From CAZPMO01 sp964587515 (GTDB lineage: Bacteria; Pseudomonadota; Alphaproteobacteria; MPNO01), in assembly GCA_964587515.1 (NCBI GenBank), contig CAZPMO010000155.1, positions 1-12,048 of the forward strand: DNA of 12,048 bases. Direction: 5' to 3'. Each line of letters starts with the position of its first letter. Positions within the stretch are counted from its first letter, which is position 1. Shown piece by piece: positions 6,182 through 12,048 of the stretch. A program made the position numbers and the translations under genes. The notes beneath the pieces are model-generated. The model was not told the DNA's origin, made no database searches, and saw only the letters and a list, made by a program, of their open reading frames with translations.

Positions 6182-6973
6182 ATGAATTTCGACAACAAGG
6201 CCCCTTCCCGCCTTTTCCCGCGCCGTGATCCGGCCGGGATCGAGCGGCTGCTGGAGGGCTGGGACACGCGCGCGGACGGCCGCGCGCGGACGCTGGGCGC
6301 AACCGAGATCGACGACTGCCTGCCGTGGGGCGGACTGCCGCTGAGCGCGCTACATGAAATATTCGCCGGCGCTCCCGGCGGCATCGGCGCCGCCACCGGA
6401 TTCTGCGCCGCGCTTGTCGCCCGCCTGACCGGGGAGAATGACGGGCTGGTGCTGTGGTGCGAGAGCGCCCGGGCGCTCGATGCCGGCGGGCTGTACGCGC
6501 CGGGGCTGGTCCGCTTCGGACTGGCGCCCCGGCGCGTCATCGCGGTGCGGGCGCGCGACGACGACGATGCGCTGTGGGCCATGGAGCAGGGCCTCGGCGC
6601 CGGGCGCATCGCCGCCGTGGTGGCGGAGATCGCCGGGATTTCGCCGGTCCAGACCCGGCGGCTGCAGCTTGCCGCCGAGACCCATGGCGCGACCGCGCTG
6701 ATCCTGCGCCCGCATGATCCCGCCGCCGAGACCCATGGCGCGTCCGCCGCCGTGACCCGCTGGCGCATCGACGCCCGCGCCGGCGCCGGCGCCGATGACG
6801 GTGACCGGCCAGGACTGGGTCGGGCGCGCTGGCGGGCAGAGATGTTCCGCTGCCGCGGCGGCGAACCCCATGCATGGGAGATGGAATGGTGTGATGAGAC
6901 GGGTGGTTTCACTGTGGCTGCCGCGCTTCGCGACGGACCGGATCGGCCGGACGCGTCCCGACTGGCGGGATAG
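6182..6973 (+). CDS. imuA: ImuA, mutasome accessory protein (RecA/SulA-like fold)
   Basis: A 263-residue RecA-like protein of the ImuA family, which works with ImuB and DnaE2 in SOS-induced translesion synthesis. Conserved features are LGATEIDDCLPWGGLPLSALHEIF (about 40-60), a degenerate nucleotide-binding loop GAPGGIGAATGF that lacks the P-loop lysine, LVLWCESARALDAGGLYAPGL, and VVAEIAGISPVQTRRLQLAAE near 145-165. It ends with TRWRI and WRAEMFRCRGGEPHAWEMEW. The ATG at 6182 follows the SOS promoter and LexA box; GAGA lies about 6 nt upstream. The last 80 nt overlap the imuB start in another frame. Odd: the heptapeptide AAETHGA occurs twice, 17 codons apart, from a 21-bp direct DNA repeat. 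Confidence 0.93.
   Translation: MNFDNKAPSRLFPRRDPAGIERLLEGWDTRADGRARTLGATEIDDCLPWGGLPLSALHEIFAGAPGGIGAATGFCAALVARLTGENDGLVLWCESARALDAGGLYAPGLVRFGLAPRRVIAVRARDDDDALWAMEQGLGAGRIAAVVAEIAGISPVQTRRLQLAAETHGATALILRPHDPAAETHGASAAVTRWRIDARAGAGADDGDRPGLGRARWRAEMFRCRGGEPHAWEMEWCDETGGFTVAAALRDGPDRPDASRLAG
6671..6742 (+). repeat. Two 21-bp direct repeats, in frame inside imuA
   Basis: The same 21 bases, beginning GCCGCCGAGACCCATGG, occur at 6671-6691 and 6722-6742. The offset is 51 bp (17 codons), so each copy encodes AAETHGA. Intervening sequence differs. This looks like a local duplication or slippage product in the region between the RecA-like core and the C-terminal TRWRI segment. Confidence 0.85.
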
Positions 6974-8468
6974 GCCGTTCGCGACCGTCGCCGAGGCGCG
7001 GGGCCATCTCCGCGTCGCGGCGGCCAACGCGGCGGCCGGCGACGCCGGCATCGCGCCCGGCATGGCGCTGGCCGATGCGCGCGCGGTGCTGCCGGCGCTG
7101 GAGACAATGCCGGCCGAGCCGGCCGCCGATGCAGGCGCGCTTGTCCGCCTCGCCGCCTGGTGCGGGCACTACAGCCCGTGGAGCGCGGTCGACAGATCCG
7201 CTTCCCCGCGCATACAAGGCGGCGCGATCTGGCTCGACGTGACCGGCTGCGCCCATCTGTTCGGCGGCGAAACGGAACTGCTCCGCGATCTCACGGCGCG
7301 ACTTGAACGCGCCGGCTACTCGGCGCGCGCCGGCCTCGCCGATACGCCGGGCGCGGCCTGGGCGGCGGCGCGTTTTGCAGCGGGCATGGAAGACCAGCCA
7401 TGGGTGATCATACCGCCCGGCGATGTCCACGCGGCGCTGATGCCGCTGCCCGTCGCCGCGCTGCGGTTCACGCCGGAAACCGTCGCCGGGCTGGAAGCAC
7501 TTGGGCTGCGGCGTGTCGGCGATGTCGCGAAACTGCCGCGCGCCGCGCTCGCCGCGCGGTTCCGAGACACGGTCGCGGCGCGGCTGGACGCGGCGCTGGG
7601 GCGGCGGCCCGAACCGCTTTCGCCGCTGCCGCCCGTGACGCCCCATTTCGCCCGCCTCGGCTTCGCCGAGCCGGTGGGCCGGACCGAGGATATCGCGCGC
7701 GCGCTGGACAGGCTGCTGGCCCAACTGTGCGCCGGGCTCGAGCGCGCCGGCGAGGGCGCGCGACGCCTGACGCTGACGCTGTTCGAGCCCGATGGCGGGA
7801 CCCGCCGTCTCGCCGCCGGCACCAGCCGGGCGAGCCGCGATGCGGCCCATCTCGCGCGCCTGTTCGCCGAGCGTCTGGACGGCATCGCGGCCGAGTTCGG
7901 CATCGAGGCCATGACGCTCGCCGCCCCCGCCGCCGAGCGGCTGGAGGCGGCCCAGGCGGCGCTGAGCGGCGACCGGGCGAGCGGCGACGACAACACCGGC
8001 CGGTTGATCGACCGGCTGGTCAACCGGCTGGGGCCGGCGCGTATCGTCCGTTTCGCGGCCCATGAAAGCCATATCCCGGAGCGCGCCCAGCGCGCGATAC
8101 CCGCGCTTGATGGGCCGGGCGCGGCCAGCGGGGGACCGGGCGCGGCCGACGACGCCGCCTGGCCGGCGGCAATCCGGCCGGTGCGCCTGCTGTCCCGCCC
8201 CGAGGCGATCGAGGCGACCGCGCCGGTTCCCGACGACCCACCGGTGATGTTCCGCTGGCGCCGCGTGCTGCACCGCGTCGCGCGCGCCGACGGACCGGAA
8301 CGCCTGGCCCCCGAATGGTGGCGCGACCAAAACGCCGAGGACAGCGCGGCGACGCGCGATTACTACCGGATCGAGGACACCGACGGCCGCCGCTTCTGGG
8401 TCTATCGCGAAGGCATCTACCGTCCCGACGCCCACCCCGCCTGGTTCCTGCACGGCATTTTCGAATGA
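6894..8468 (+). CDS. imuB: ImuB, catalytically inactive Y-family polymerase homologue
   Basis: A 524-residue DinB/UmuC-like protein that in the known system bridges DnaE2, the beta clamp and ImuA rather than polymerising DNA. The N-terminus MRRVVSLWLPRFATDR replaces the active Y-family strand that carries the first catalytic Asp. The second catalytic site (SxDE in active enzymes) reads AIWLDVTGCAHLFGGE (111-126), without the Asp-Glu pair. Palm/finger-like ANAAAGDAGIAPGMALADARAVLP (45-67), the GLRRVGDVAKLP helix-hairpin-helix region and a little-finger-like domain follow. The C-terminus ends RRFWVYREGIYRPDAHPAWFLHGIFE, typical of the family. ATG 6894 is chosen because it gives the canonical start; upstream in-frame codons lie in imuA. 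It is normally followed directly by dnaE2, but here is separated from it by an insertion. Confidence 0.95.
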   Translation: MRRVVSLWLPRFATDRIGRTRPDWRDRPFATVAEARGHLRVAAANAAAGDAGIAPGMALADARAVLPALETMPAEPAADAGALVRLAAWCGHYSPWSAVDRSASPRIQGGAIWLDVTGCAHLFGGETELLRDLTARLERAGYSARAGLADTPGAAWAAARFAAGMEDQPWVIIPPGDVHAALMPLPVAALRFTPETVAGLEALGLRRVGDVAKLPRAALAARFRDTVAARLDAALGRRPEPLSPLPPVTPHFARLGFAEPVGRTEDIARALDRLLAQLCAGLERAGEGARRLTLTLFEPDGGTRRLAAGTSRASRDAAHLARLFAERLDGIAAEFGIEAMTLAAPAAERLEAAQAALSGDRASGDDNTGRLIDRLVNRLGPARIVRFAAHESHIPERAQRAIPALDGPGAASGGPGAADDAAWPAAIRPVRLLSRPEAIEATAPVPDDPPVMFRWRRVLHRVARADGPERLAPEWWRDQNAEDSAATRDYYRIEDTDGRRFWVYREGIYRPDAHPAWFLHGIFE

Positions 8469-8530
8469 GACCCCGGTATCACCCCGACCCGGGCGGGTTT
8501 CAAACCCGCCCGCCGGACCGAGAGGACTGA
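8465..8530 (+). other. Possible 21-codon leader ORF joining imuB to the RAYT
   Basis: The imuB stop overlaps an ATG as ATGA (8465-8468). The frame opened there runs 21 codons through the left REP palindrome and stops at TGA 8528-8530, two nt before the RAYT ATG. No separate ribosome site is needed if ribosomes re-initiate. It may be chance in GC-rich DNA, or a remnant of an original imuB-dnaE2 ATGA junction. No known peptide matches. Confidence 0.2.
8491..8511. repeat. REP-like palindrome, left copy
   Basis: GGGCGGGTTT (8491-8500), a single C, then AAACCCGCCC (8502-8511) form a perfect inverted repeat with 10-bp arms; C8490 and G8512 add one further pair. It lies 22 nt after the imuB stop and 21 nt before the RAYT start. 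The identical 21-bp core recurs at 9073-9093. This copy has no GTAG next to it on either strand. In mRNA it would fold into a strong hairpin, but no U-tract follows, so it is not a typical terminator. Confidence 0.85.
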
Positions 8531-8532
8531 CA

Positions 8533-9053
8533 ATGACCCCGGACCATCCCCAACGCCGCCCAATCCGTCTGACCAATTACGATTACGCCACGCCGGGGGC
8601 TTATTTCGTCACAGTCTGCACGCTCAAACAGCGTTGCCTGTTTGGACGAATTGAAGACGGTGAGATGTTCGCCAACGCATGGGGCAAAATCGTCGAGACA
8701 TGTTGGCGCGCTTTGCCAAACCATTATCCGCATACAGGGCTTGACGCTTTCGTCGTCATGCCCAACCACGTCCACGGAATTCTAATTCTCGAAGAAACAC
8801 CCAAAAGGCGACATGGTCTTGTCGAGATAGTTCGGGGTTTCAAGACATTTTCCGCGCGTCACATCAACGAACTGCGGCAAACTTCCGGCACACCTTTATG
8901 GCAACGCGGCTTTTACGACCATGTCGTCCGCGACGAGACAGCCCTTACCCAAATTCGCGAATACATCGCGGATAATCCCGCGCGCTGGCAATTCGATCGT
9001 GAAAATCTCGAATGCCAGCCGTCGCCTTCTTCTTCTTTAATTTCTGTTTTATT
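8533..9053 (+). CDS. REP-associated tyrosine transposase (RAYT), Y1/HUH family; 3' end in assembly gap
   Basis: At least 173 residues before the gap. The Y1_Tnp HUH nuclease signature is present: HVH at 79-81 within VVMPNHVHGILIL, and the nucleophile tyrosine Y128 in WQRGFYDHVVRDE, followed by IREYIADNPARWQFDREN. The N-terminus (RRPIRLTNYDYATPGAYFVTVCT) is typical of RAYTs. These enzymes cut and rejoin single-stranded DNA at REP hairpins and are usually single-copy, domesticated transposases. The conserved domain is complete, so the protein may be functional. If the ten Ns are exact, the frame would end at TAG 9070-9072, inside the GTAG beside the right REP, but gap length is uncertain. A GAGAGGA ribosome site precedes ATG 8533. 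Confidence 0.9.
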
Positions 9054-9063
9054 NNNNNNNNNN
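9054..9063. other. Assembly gap (ten Ns)
   Basis: Ten consecutive unknown bases, most likely a scaffold join of arbitrary length. It falls between the RAYT gene and a REP palindrome, as expected if a repeated hairpin sequence broke the assembly. More REP copies or other sequence may be missing here. Confidence 0.97.
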
Positions 9064-9068
9064 CTTCC

Positions 9069-9093
9069 GTAGGGGCGGGTTTCAAACCCGCCC
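9069..9093 (+). repeat. REP-like palindrome, right copy, with 5' GTAG
   Basis: GTAG (9069-9072) is followed at once by GGGCGGGTTT (9073-9082), C, AAACCCGCCC (9084-9093). The palindrome is identical to 8491-8511. A GTAG tetranucleotide at the 5' foot of the hairpin is the established recognition and cleavage feature of REPs served by RAYTs in enterobacteria. Its presence here supports this palindrome as a substrate of the neighbouring transposase. Confidence 0.85.
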
Positions 9094-9112
9094 ATTGGAT
9101 GGAGTATTGACG

Positions 9113-9161
9113 AATTGCTAGCAAAATGCATGCATAATATGCTAGCATTTTGCTAGCAATT
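9113..9161. promoter_or_regulatory. Operator/promoter of the toxin-antitoxin pair: inverted repeat built on TGCTAGCA
   Basis: AATTGCTAGCAAAATGC (9113-9129) and its exact reverse complement (9145-9161) form a 17-bp perfect inverted repeat with a 15-nt spacer. The 8-bp palindrome TGCTAGCA occurs three times (9116-9123, 9140-9147, 9151-9158). A possible -10, CATAAT (9133-9138), lies between the arms; TTGACG at 9107-9112 is a -35 candidate but 20 nt away. The half-site resembles the TGCTATCA operator I recall for gonococcal FitAB. Binding of the ribbon-helix-helix antitoxin here, giving autorepression, is the expected role. No LexA motif is present. Confidence 0.75.
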
Positions 9162-9174
9162 GAGGAGAAATGCC

Positions 9175-9414
9175 ATGGCGACCGTAACCATCCGCAATCT
9201 CGACGATGAAGTCGTCAATAGCCTCAAGGCCAAGGCGAAGGAGAACGGCCGCTCCCTGGAAGCCGAGCTTCGCGAGATTCTCGCTCGCGCCTCTCAGTCA
9301 CGGAAGCCGACCTTGGATGAATTTCGCGAAATCGCCGAACGTATCGCCGCGATGACGCCTGATGTGCCCCAGACGGACAGCACGGAAATCATCCGCGAGA
9401 TGCGTGACCGATGA
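9175..9414 (+). CDS. VapB/FitA-type ribbon-helix-helix antitoxin
   Basis: A 79-residue protein with an N-terminal ribbon-helix-helix DNA-binding domain, MATVTIRNLDDEVVNSLKAK through NGRSLEAELREILARA (about 1-40), closely resembling FitA. The C-terminal tail (about 45-79, ending TEIIREMRDR) would wrap the toxin and block its active site. It should neutralise the adjacent PIN toxin and repress its own promoter through the palindromes at 9113-9161. ATG 9175 is chosen because GAGGAG lies 8 nt upstream and the product starts like the family; a TTG at 9160 would lie within the operator. The stop overlaps the toxin start as ATGA (9411-9414), giving coupled translation. Confidence 0.92.
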   Translation: MATVTIRNLDDEVVNSLKAKAKENGRSLEAELREILARASQSRKPTLDEFREIAERIAAMTPDVPQTDSTEIIREMRDR

Positions 9415-9827
9415 TCTATGTGATCGATGCGAGTGTCGCGGTGAAATGGTTCGTCCGCGAACCGCTCCATGAGGAGGCAAACCGGTTGCTGCGGCGCTTA
9501 CCGGAGCTGCACGCCCCGGATTGGATCCTCATGGAAACCGCGCACGCCACATTCAAAAAGTGGCGCGACGGTGAACTCTCCGCGGCGCAAATGGAGTTCA
9601 TGTTGCCTGCCCTGCGGGGGAGTCCCCTTCATTTGCACCCCTCTTCCGATCTTATTGATCGCGCCTTGGCCATCGCGATGGAAATCCAGCATGCGATATA
9701 CGATTGTCTCTATATCGCCTGCGCCGAAACATGCGACGGCACCGTCGTCACCAATGACAAACGACTTCACGCGGCGGCTCGGCAAACGGCTTTTGGTCGT
9801 CTGGTCCAACATTTGGCCGACACGTAA
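9411..9827 (+). CDS. VapC/FitB-type PIN-domain toxin ribonuclease
   Basis: A 138-residue PIN-domain protein, the normal size for VapC toxins. The acidic Mg2+ site is intact: D6 in YVIDASVAVKW, E42 in METAHATFKKW, D98 in IYDCLYIACAE and D116 in VTNDKRL. Family members are endoribonucleases, often cutting tRNA or rRNA, that are held inactive by the cognate antitoxin; the RNA target cannot be told from sequence. Start ATG 9411 overlaps the antitoxin stop. The stop TAA (9825-9827) is only 6 nt before the dnaE2 ATG and both genes share the same frame, so the pair is physically embedded in the mutasome cluster. Base composition is less GC-rich than imuB and dnaE2. Confidence 0.94.
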   Translation: MIYVIDASVAVKWFVREPLHEEANRLLRRLPELHAPDWILMETAHATFKKWRDGELSAAQMEFMLPALRGSPLHLHPSSDLIDRALAIAMEIQHAIYDCLYIACAETCDGTVVTNDKRLHAAARQTAFGRLVQHLADT

Positions 9828-9833
9828 CGCCCC

Positions 9834-12048
9834 ATGACCGCCCCCTCCCCCACCCACGCCTACGCCGAGCTTCAGGTCACCACCAATTTCACCTTCCTGC
9901 ATGGCGCCTCGCATCCCGAGGAGATGGCGCGGGCGGCGGCGGCGCTCGGCCATGACGCGATCGCGGTCACCGACCGCAATACGCTGGCCGGGGTGGTGCG
10001 CGCCCATGGCGAAGCAAAGGCGGCGGGCATCCGGCTGGTGGTCGGCACGCGGCTCGATTTCACCGACGCGCCGTCGGTTCTGTGCCTGCCCACCGACCGC
10101 GCCGCCTATGGGCGGCTGTCGAAGCTGCTGACGCTGGGACGGCGGCGCGCGCCCAAGGGGGAATGCGATATCGCGCTGGCCGACCTGTTCGACCATGGCG
10201 ACGGCCAGATCATCGTCGCCCTGCCGCCCGACGGCGCGTGGGACGACGCCCCCTTCGCCGCTCATCTTCGCCGCCTCGCCACCCGCTTTCCCGGCACGCT
10301 CTATCTTGCAGCCCAACATCTCTATCGCGGCGACGACGCGCGGCGCATCGCACGACTTGCCCGCCTCGCCGGCGCGCATGGCGTCCCATTGGTCGCGACC
10401 AACGACGCGCGCGCCCATGCGCCCGACCGCCGCCGCCTGATGGACGTCATCACCTGCATCCGCGCCCACTGCACCATCGACGCGGCGGGCTATCGCCTGG
10501 CCGCCAATACCGAACGCCACCTGAAACCGCCGGCCGAGATGGCGCGGCTGTTCCGCGACTGGCCGGACGCGGTCGCGCGCACGGTCGAGGTCGCGGCGCG
10601 CTGCGCCTTCAGCCTCGACGAACTGCGATACGAATATCCCGACGACGAGGCGCCCCCCGGCACGACGCCTCAGGCCGAACTTAAACGGCTGACCCGCGAC
10701 GGCGCGGCCGGGCGCTATCCCGATGGCGTGCCCGAGAAGGTGCGCGCGCAGCTCGACCACGAACTCGAACTGGTCGGCGAGCTTGGCTATGCCCCCTATT
10801 TTTTGACGGTCCACGACATCGTCCGCTTCGCGCGCTCACGCGGCATCCTCTGCCAGGGGCGCGGCTCGGCGGCGAACTCGGCGGTGTGCTACTGCCTCGG
10901 CATCACCGCCGTCGATCCGAGCCGCATGGATCTGCTGTTCGAGCGCTTCGTCTCGGCCGAGCGCGGCGAACCGCCCGACATCGACGTCGATTTCGAGCAT
11001 GAGCGCCGCGAGGAGGTGATCCAGTACATCTACGGCAAGTACGGCCGCGAGCGCGCCGGCCTCGCCGCGACCGTGATCCACTATCGCTCGCGCATGGCGA
11101 TCCGCGAGGTCGGCAAGGCGCTGGCGCTGTCGGCCGACGCGATCTCGGCGCTGGCCGGCACGGTATGGGGCTGGCGCTCCGACGGCATCGACGAGAAACA
11201 TATCCGCGAAATCGGCCTCGACCCGGCCGAGCCGCGCCTGCGCATGGCGATCGAGCTGGCGCGCGAGCTGACCGGCTTCCCGCGCCATCTGTCCCAGCAT
11301 GTGGGCGGCTTCGTGATCACGCGCGGGCCGTTGTCGGAGGTCGTGCCCATCGCCAACGCCGCCATGGAGGACCGCACCACCATCGAATGGGACAAGAATG
11401 ACCTGGATGCGCTGGGGATCCTGAAGATCGACGTGCTGGGCCTCGGCATGCTGACCTGCATCCGCAAGGCGTTCGACCTGCTGGCCACCCATTACGGCCG
11501 CCCTGTCGACCTCGCCACCGTGCCGGCCGAGGACGCGGCGGTCTACGACATGCTGTGCGAAGCGGATTCGATCGGCGTCTTCCAGGTCGAGAGCCGCGCC
11601 CAGATGACCATGCTGCCGCGCCTGCGCCCGCGCAATTTTTACGATCTGGTGATCGAGGTGGCGATCGTCCGGCCCGGCCCGATCCAGGGCGACATGGTGC
11701 ACCCCTATCTGCGCCGCCGCCGCGGCGAGGAGCGGGTCGAGTACCCCTCGGACGCGCTGCGGGCGGTGCTCGCCAAGACGCTCGGCGTACCGCTGTTCCA
11801 GGAACAGGCCATGAAGATCGCCATCGTCGCGGCCGGCTTCACGCCGTCGGAGGCCGACAATCTGCGCCGCGCCATGGCCACCTTCCGCCGCGCCGGCACC
11901 ATTCATTCCTTCCGCGAGAAGCTGATCACCGGCATGGTCGCCAACGGCTACGAAGCGGAATTCGCCGAGCGCTGCTTCAATCAGATCGAAGGGTTCGGCG
12001 AATACGGCTTCCCGGAATCCCACGCTGCCAGCTTTGCCCTGCTGGTCT
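9834..12048 (+). CDS. dnaE2: Error-prone DNA polymerase DnaE2 (ImuC), 5' part, runs off the right edge
   Basis: 738 codons of a C-family polymerase are visible; complete DnaE2 proteins are usually over 1000 residues. It is the translesion polymerase of the ImuA-ImuB-DnaE2 mutasome. The N-terminal PHP domain starts AYAELQVTTNFTFLHGASHPEE (9-30). The His residues that bind metal in replicative DnaE (HLxVHSDYS) are replaced, which fits loss of proofreading. The palm carries GRGSAANSAVCYCLGI and the catalytic PPDIDVDFEHERREE with D382 and D384; the third acidic residue is D533 in LKIDVLGLG. FQVESRAQMTMLPRLRP and IVRPGPIQGDMVHPYLRRR follow. The TAA of vapC precludes a longer start. No Shine-Dalgarno is visible, suggesting re-initiation from vapC. 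Confidence 0.95.
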   Translation, partial: MTAPSPTHAYAELQVTTNFTFLHGASHPEEMARAAAALGHDAIAVTDRNTLAGVVRAHGEAKAAGIRLVVGTRLDFTDAPSVLCLPTDRAAYGRLSKLLTLGRRRAPKGECDIALADLFDHGDGQIIVALPPDGAWDDAPFAAHLRRLATRFPGTLYLAAQHLYRGDDARRIARLARLAGAHGVPLVATNDARAHAPDRRRLMDVITCIRAHCTIDAAGYRLAANTERHLKPPAEMARLFRDWPDAVARTVEVAARCAFSLDELRYEYPDDEAPPGTTPQAELKRLTRDGAAGRYPDGVPEKVRAQLDHELELVGELGYAPYFLTVHDIVRFARSRGILCQGRGSAANSAVCYCLGITAVDPSRMDLLFERFVSAERGEPPDIDVDFEHERREEVIQYIYGKYGRERAGLAATVIHYRSRMAIREVGKALALSADAISALAGTVWGWRSDGIDEKHIREIGLDPAEPRLRMAIELARELTGFPRHLSQHVGGFVITRGPLSEVVPIANAAMEDRTTIEWDKNDLDALGILKIDVLGLGMLTCIRKAFDLLATHYGRPVDLATVPAEDAAVYDMLCEADSIGVFQVESRAQMTMLPRLRPRNFYDLVIEVAIVRPGPIQGDMVHPYLRRRRGEERVEYPSDALRAVLAKTLGVPLFQEQAMKIAIVAAGFTPSEADNLRRAMATFRRAGTIHSFREKLITGMVANGYEAEFAERCFNQIEGFGEYGFPESHAASFALLV

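Larger units (their letters stand above)
8491..9093 (+). mobile_element. RAYT element (REP-transposase gene between two identical REP palindromes)
   Basis: A Y1 transposase gene bracketed by two identical 21-bp palindromes, the organisation described for REP-associated tyrosine transposases (REPtron/BIME-like loci). The right palindrome has the characteristic GTAG at its 5' foot. Boundaries are taken as the outer edges of the palindromes; the real element could be smaller or larger because of the assembly gap at 9054-9063. Base composition is visibly less GC-rich than the flanking imuB and dnaE2 genes, in line with acquisition. No target-site duplication was identified. Confidence 0.7.

Noticed and set aside
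6097..7107. 336-codon minus-strand frame over the imu promoter and imuA
   Set aside because: It is Pro/Ser/Arg-rich low-complexity translation and would cover the LexA box and promoter; it shadows imuA.
6909..8576. 555-codon minus-strand frame opposite imuB
   Set aside because: It is the shadow of imuB; it is Arg/Gly/Ala-rich with no motif.
8491..9093. CRISPR-like repeats
   Set aside because: There are only two copies, they are perfect palindromes and they flank a Y1 transposase; there are no regular spacers and no cas genes.
9449..9462. GTTC-N6-GAAC as a LexA box for dnaE2
   Set aside because: It is an inverted pair with a 6-nt spacer inside the vapC coding region, not the 7-nt direct repeat used by alphaproteobacterial LexA.
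9498..12023. Two long minus-strand frames opposite vapC and dnaE2
   Set aside because: Both are antisense shadows of strongly conserved genes; the plus-strand motifs (PIN acids, PDIDVDF) are decisive.

Overview
This window looks like chromosomal DNA from a GC-rich alphaproteobacterium. The evidence is an imuA-imuB-dnaE2 mutasome cassette behind an alphaproteobacterial-type LexA box (GAAC-N7-GAAC), and a riboflavin kinase/FAD synthetase coupled to ileS. A NavAb-like sodium channel hints at a marine or saline habitat, but that is inference. A run of ten Ns (9054-9063) shows the source is a draft assembly or MAG with a gap.

Layout. 1-1669 (minus): housekeeping genes transcribed leftwards, a MaoC-type dehydratase, ribF, then the first 67 codons of ileS. 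1670-1856: divergent intergenic region. 1857-2918 (plus): a soluble GGDEF diguanylate cyclase. 2987-5105 (plus): a tight three-gene unit of a SAM hydrolase (DUF62), a 97-residue uncharacterised coiled-coil protein and a class I SAM-dependent methyltransferase. 5115-5966 (minus): a single-domain voltage-gated sodium channel, convergent with the methyltransferase. 5967-6181: divergent regulatory region with a near-consensus sigma-70 promoter and a LexA box.

6182-12048 (plus): the SOS mutasome imuA, imuB and dnaE2 (dnaE2 runs off the end). In this family imuB is normally followed directly by dnaE2. Here about 1.37 kb lies between them: a REP palindrome, a REP-associated tyrosine transposase (RAYT), an assembly gap, a second copy of the same palindrome preceded by GTAG, and a FitAB/VapBC toxin-antitoxin pair with its own palindromic operator. 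The dnaE2 ATG is 6 nt after the vapC stop, in the same frame, and has no visible Shine-Dalgarno.

How the parts may work together. ImuA and the catalytically dead Y-family-like ImuB are the accessory factors for the error-prone C-family polymerase DnaE2, under LexA control. The insertion would place dnaE2 downstream of an autoregulated toxin-antitoxin promoter as well as the distant SOS promoter. This raises the possibility of a second, toxin-antitoxin-linked input to damage-induced mutagenesis. The layout is read directly from the sequence; the regulatory consequence is inference.
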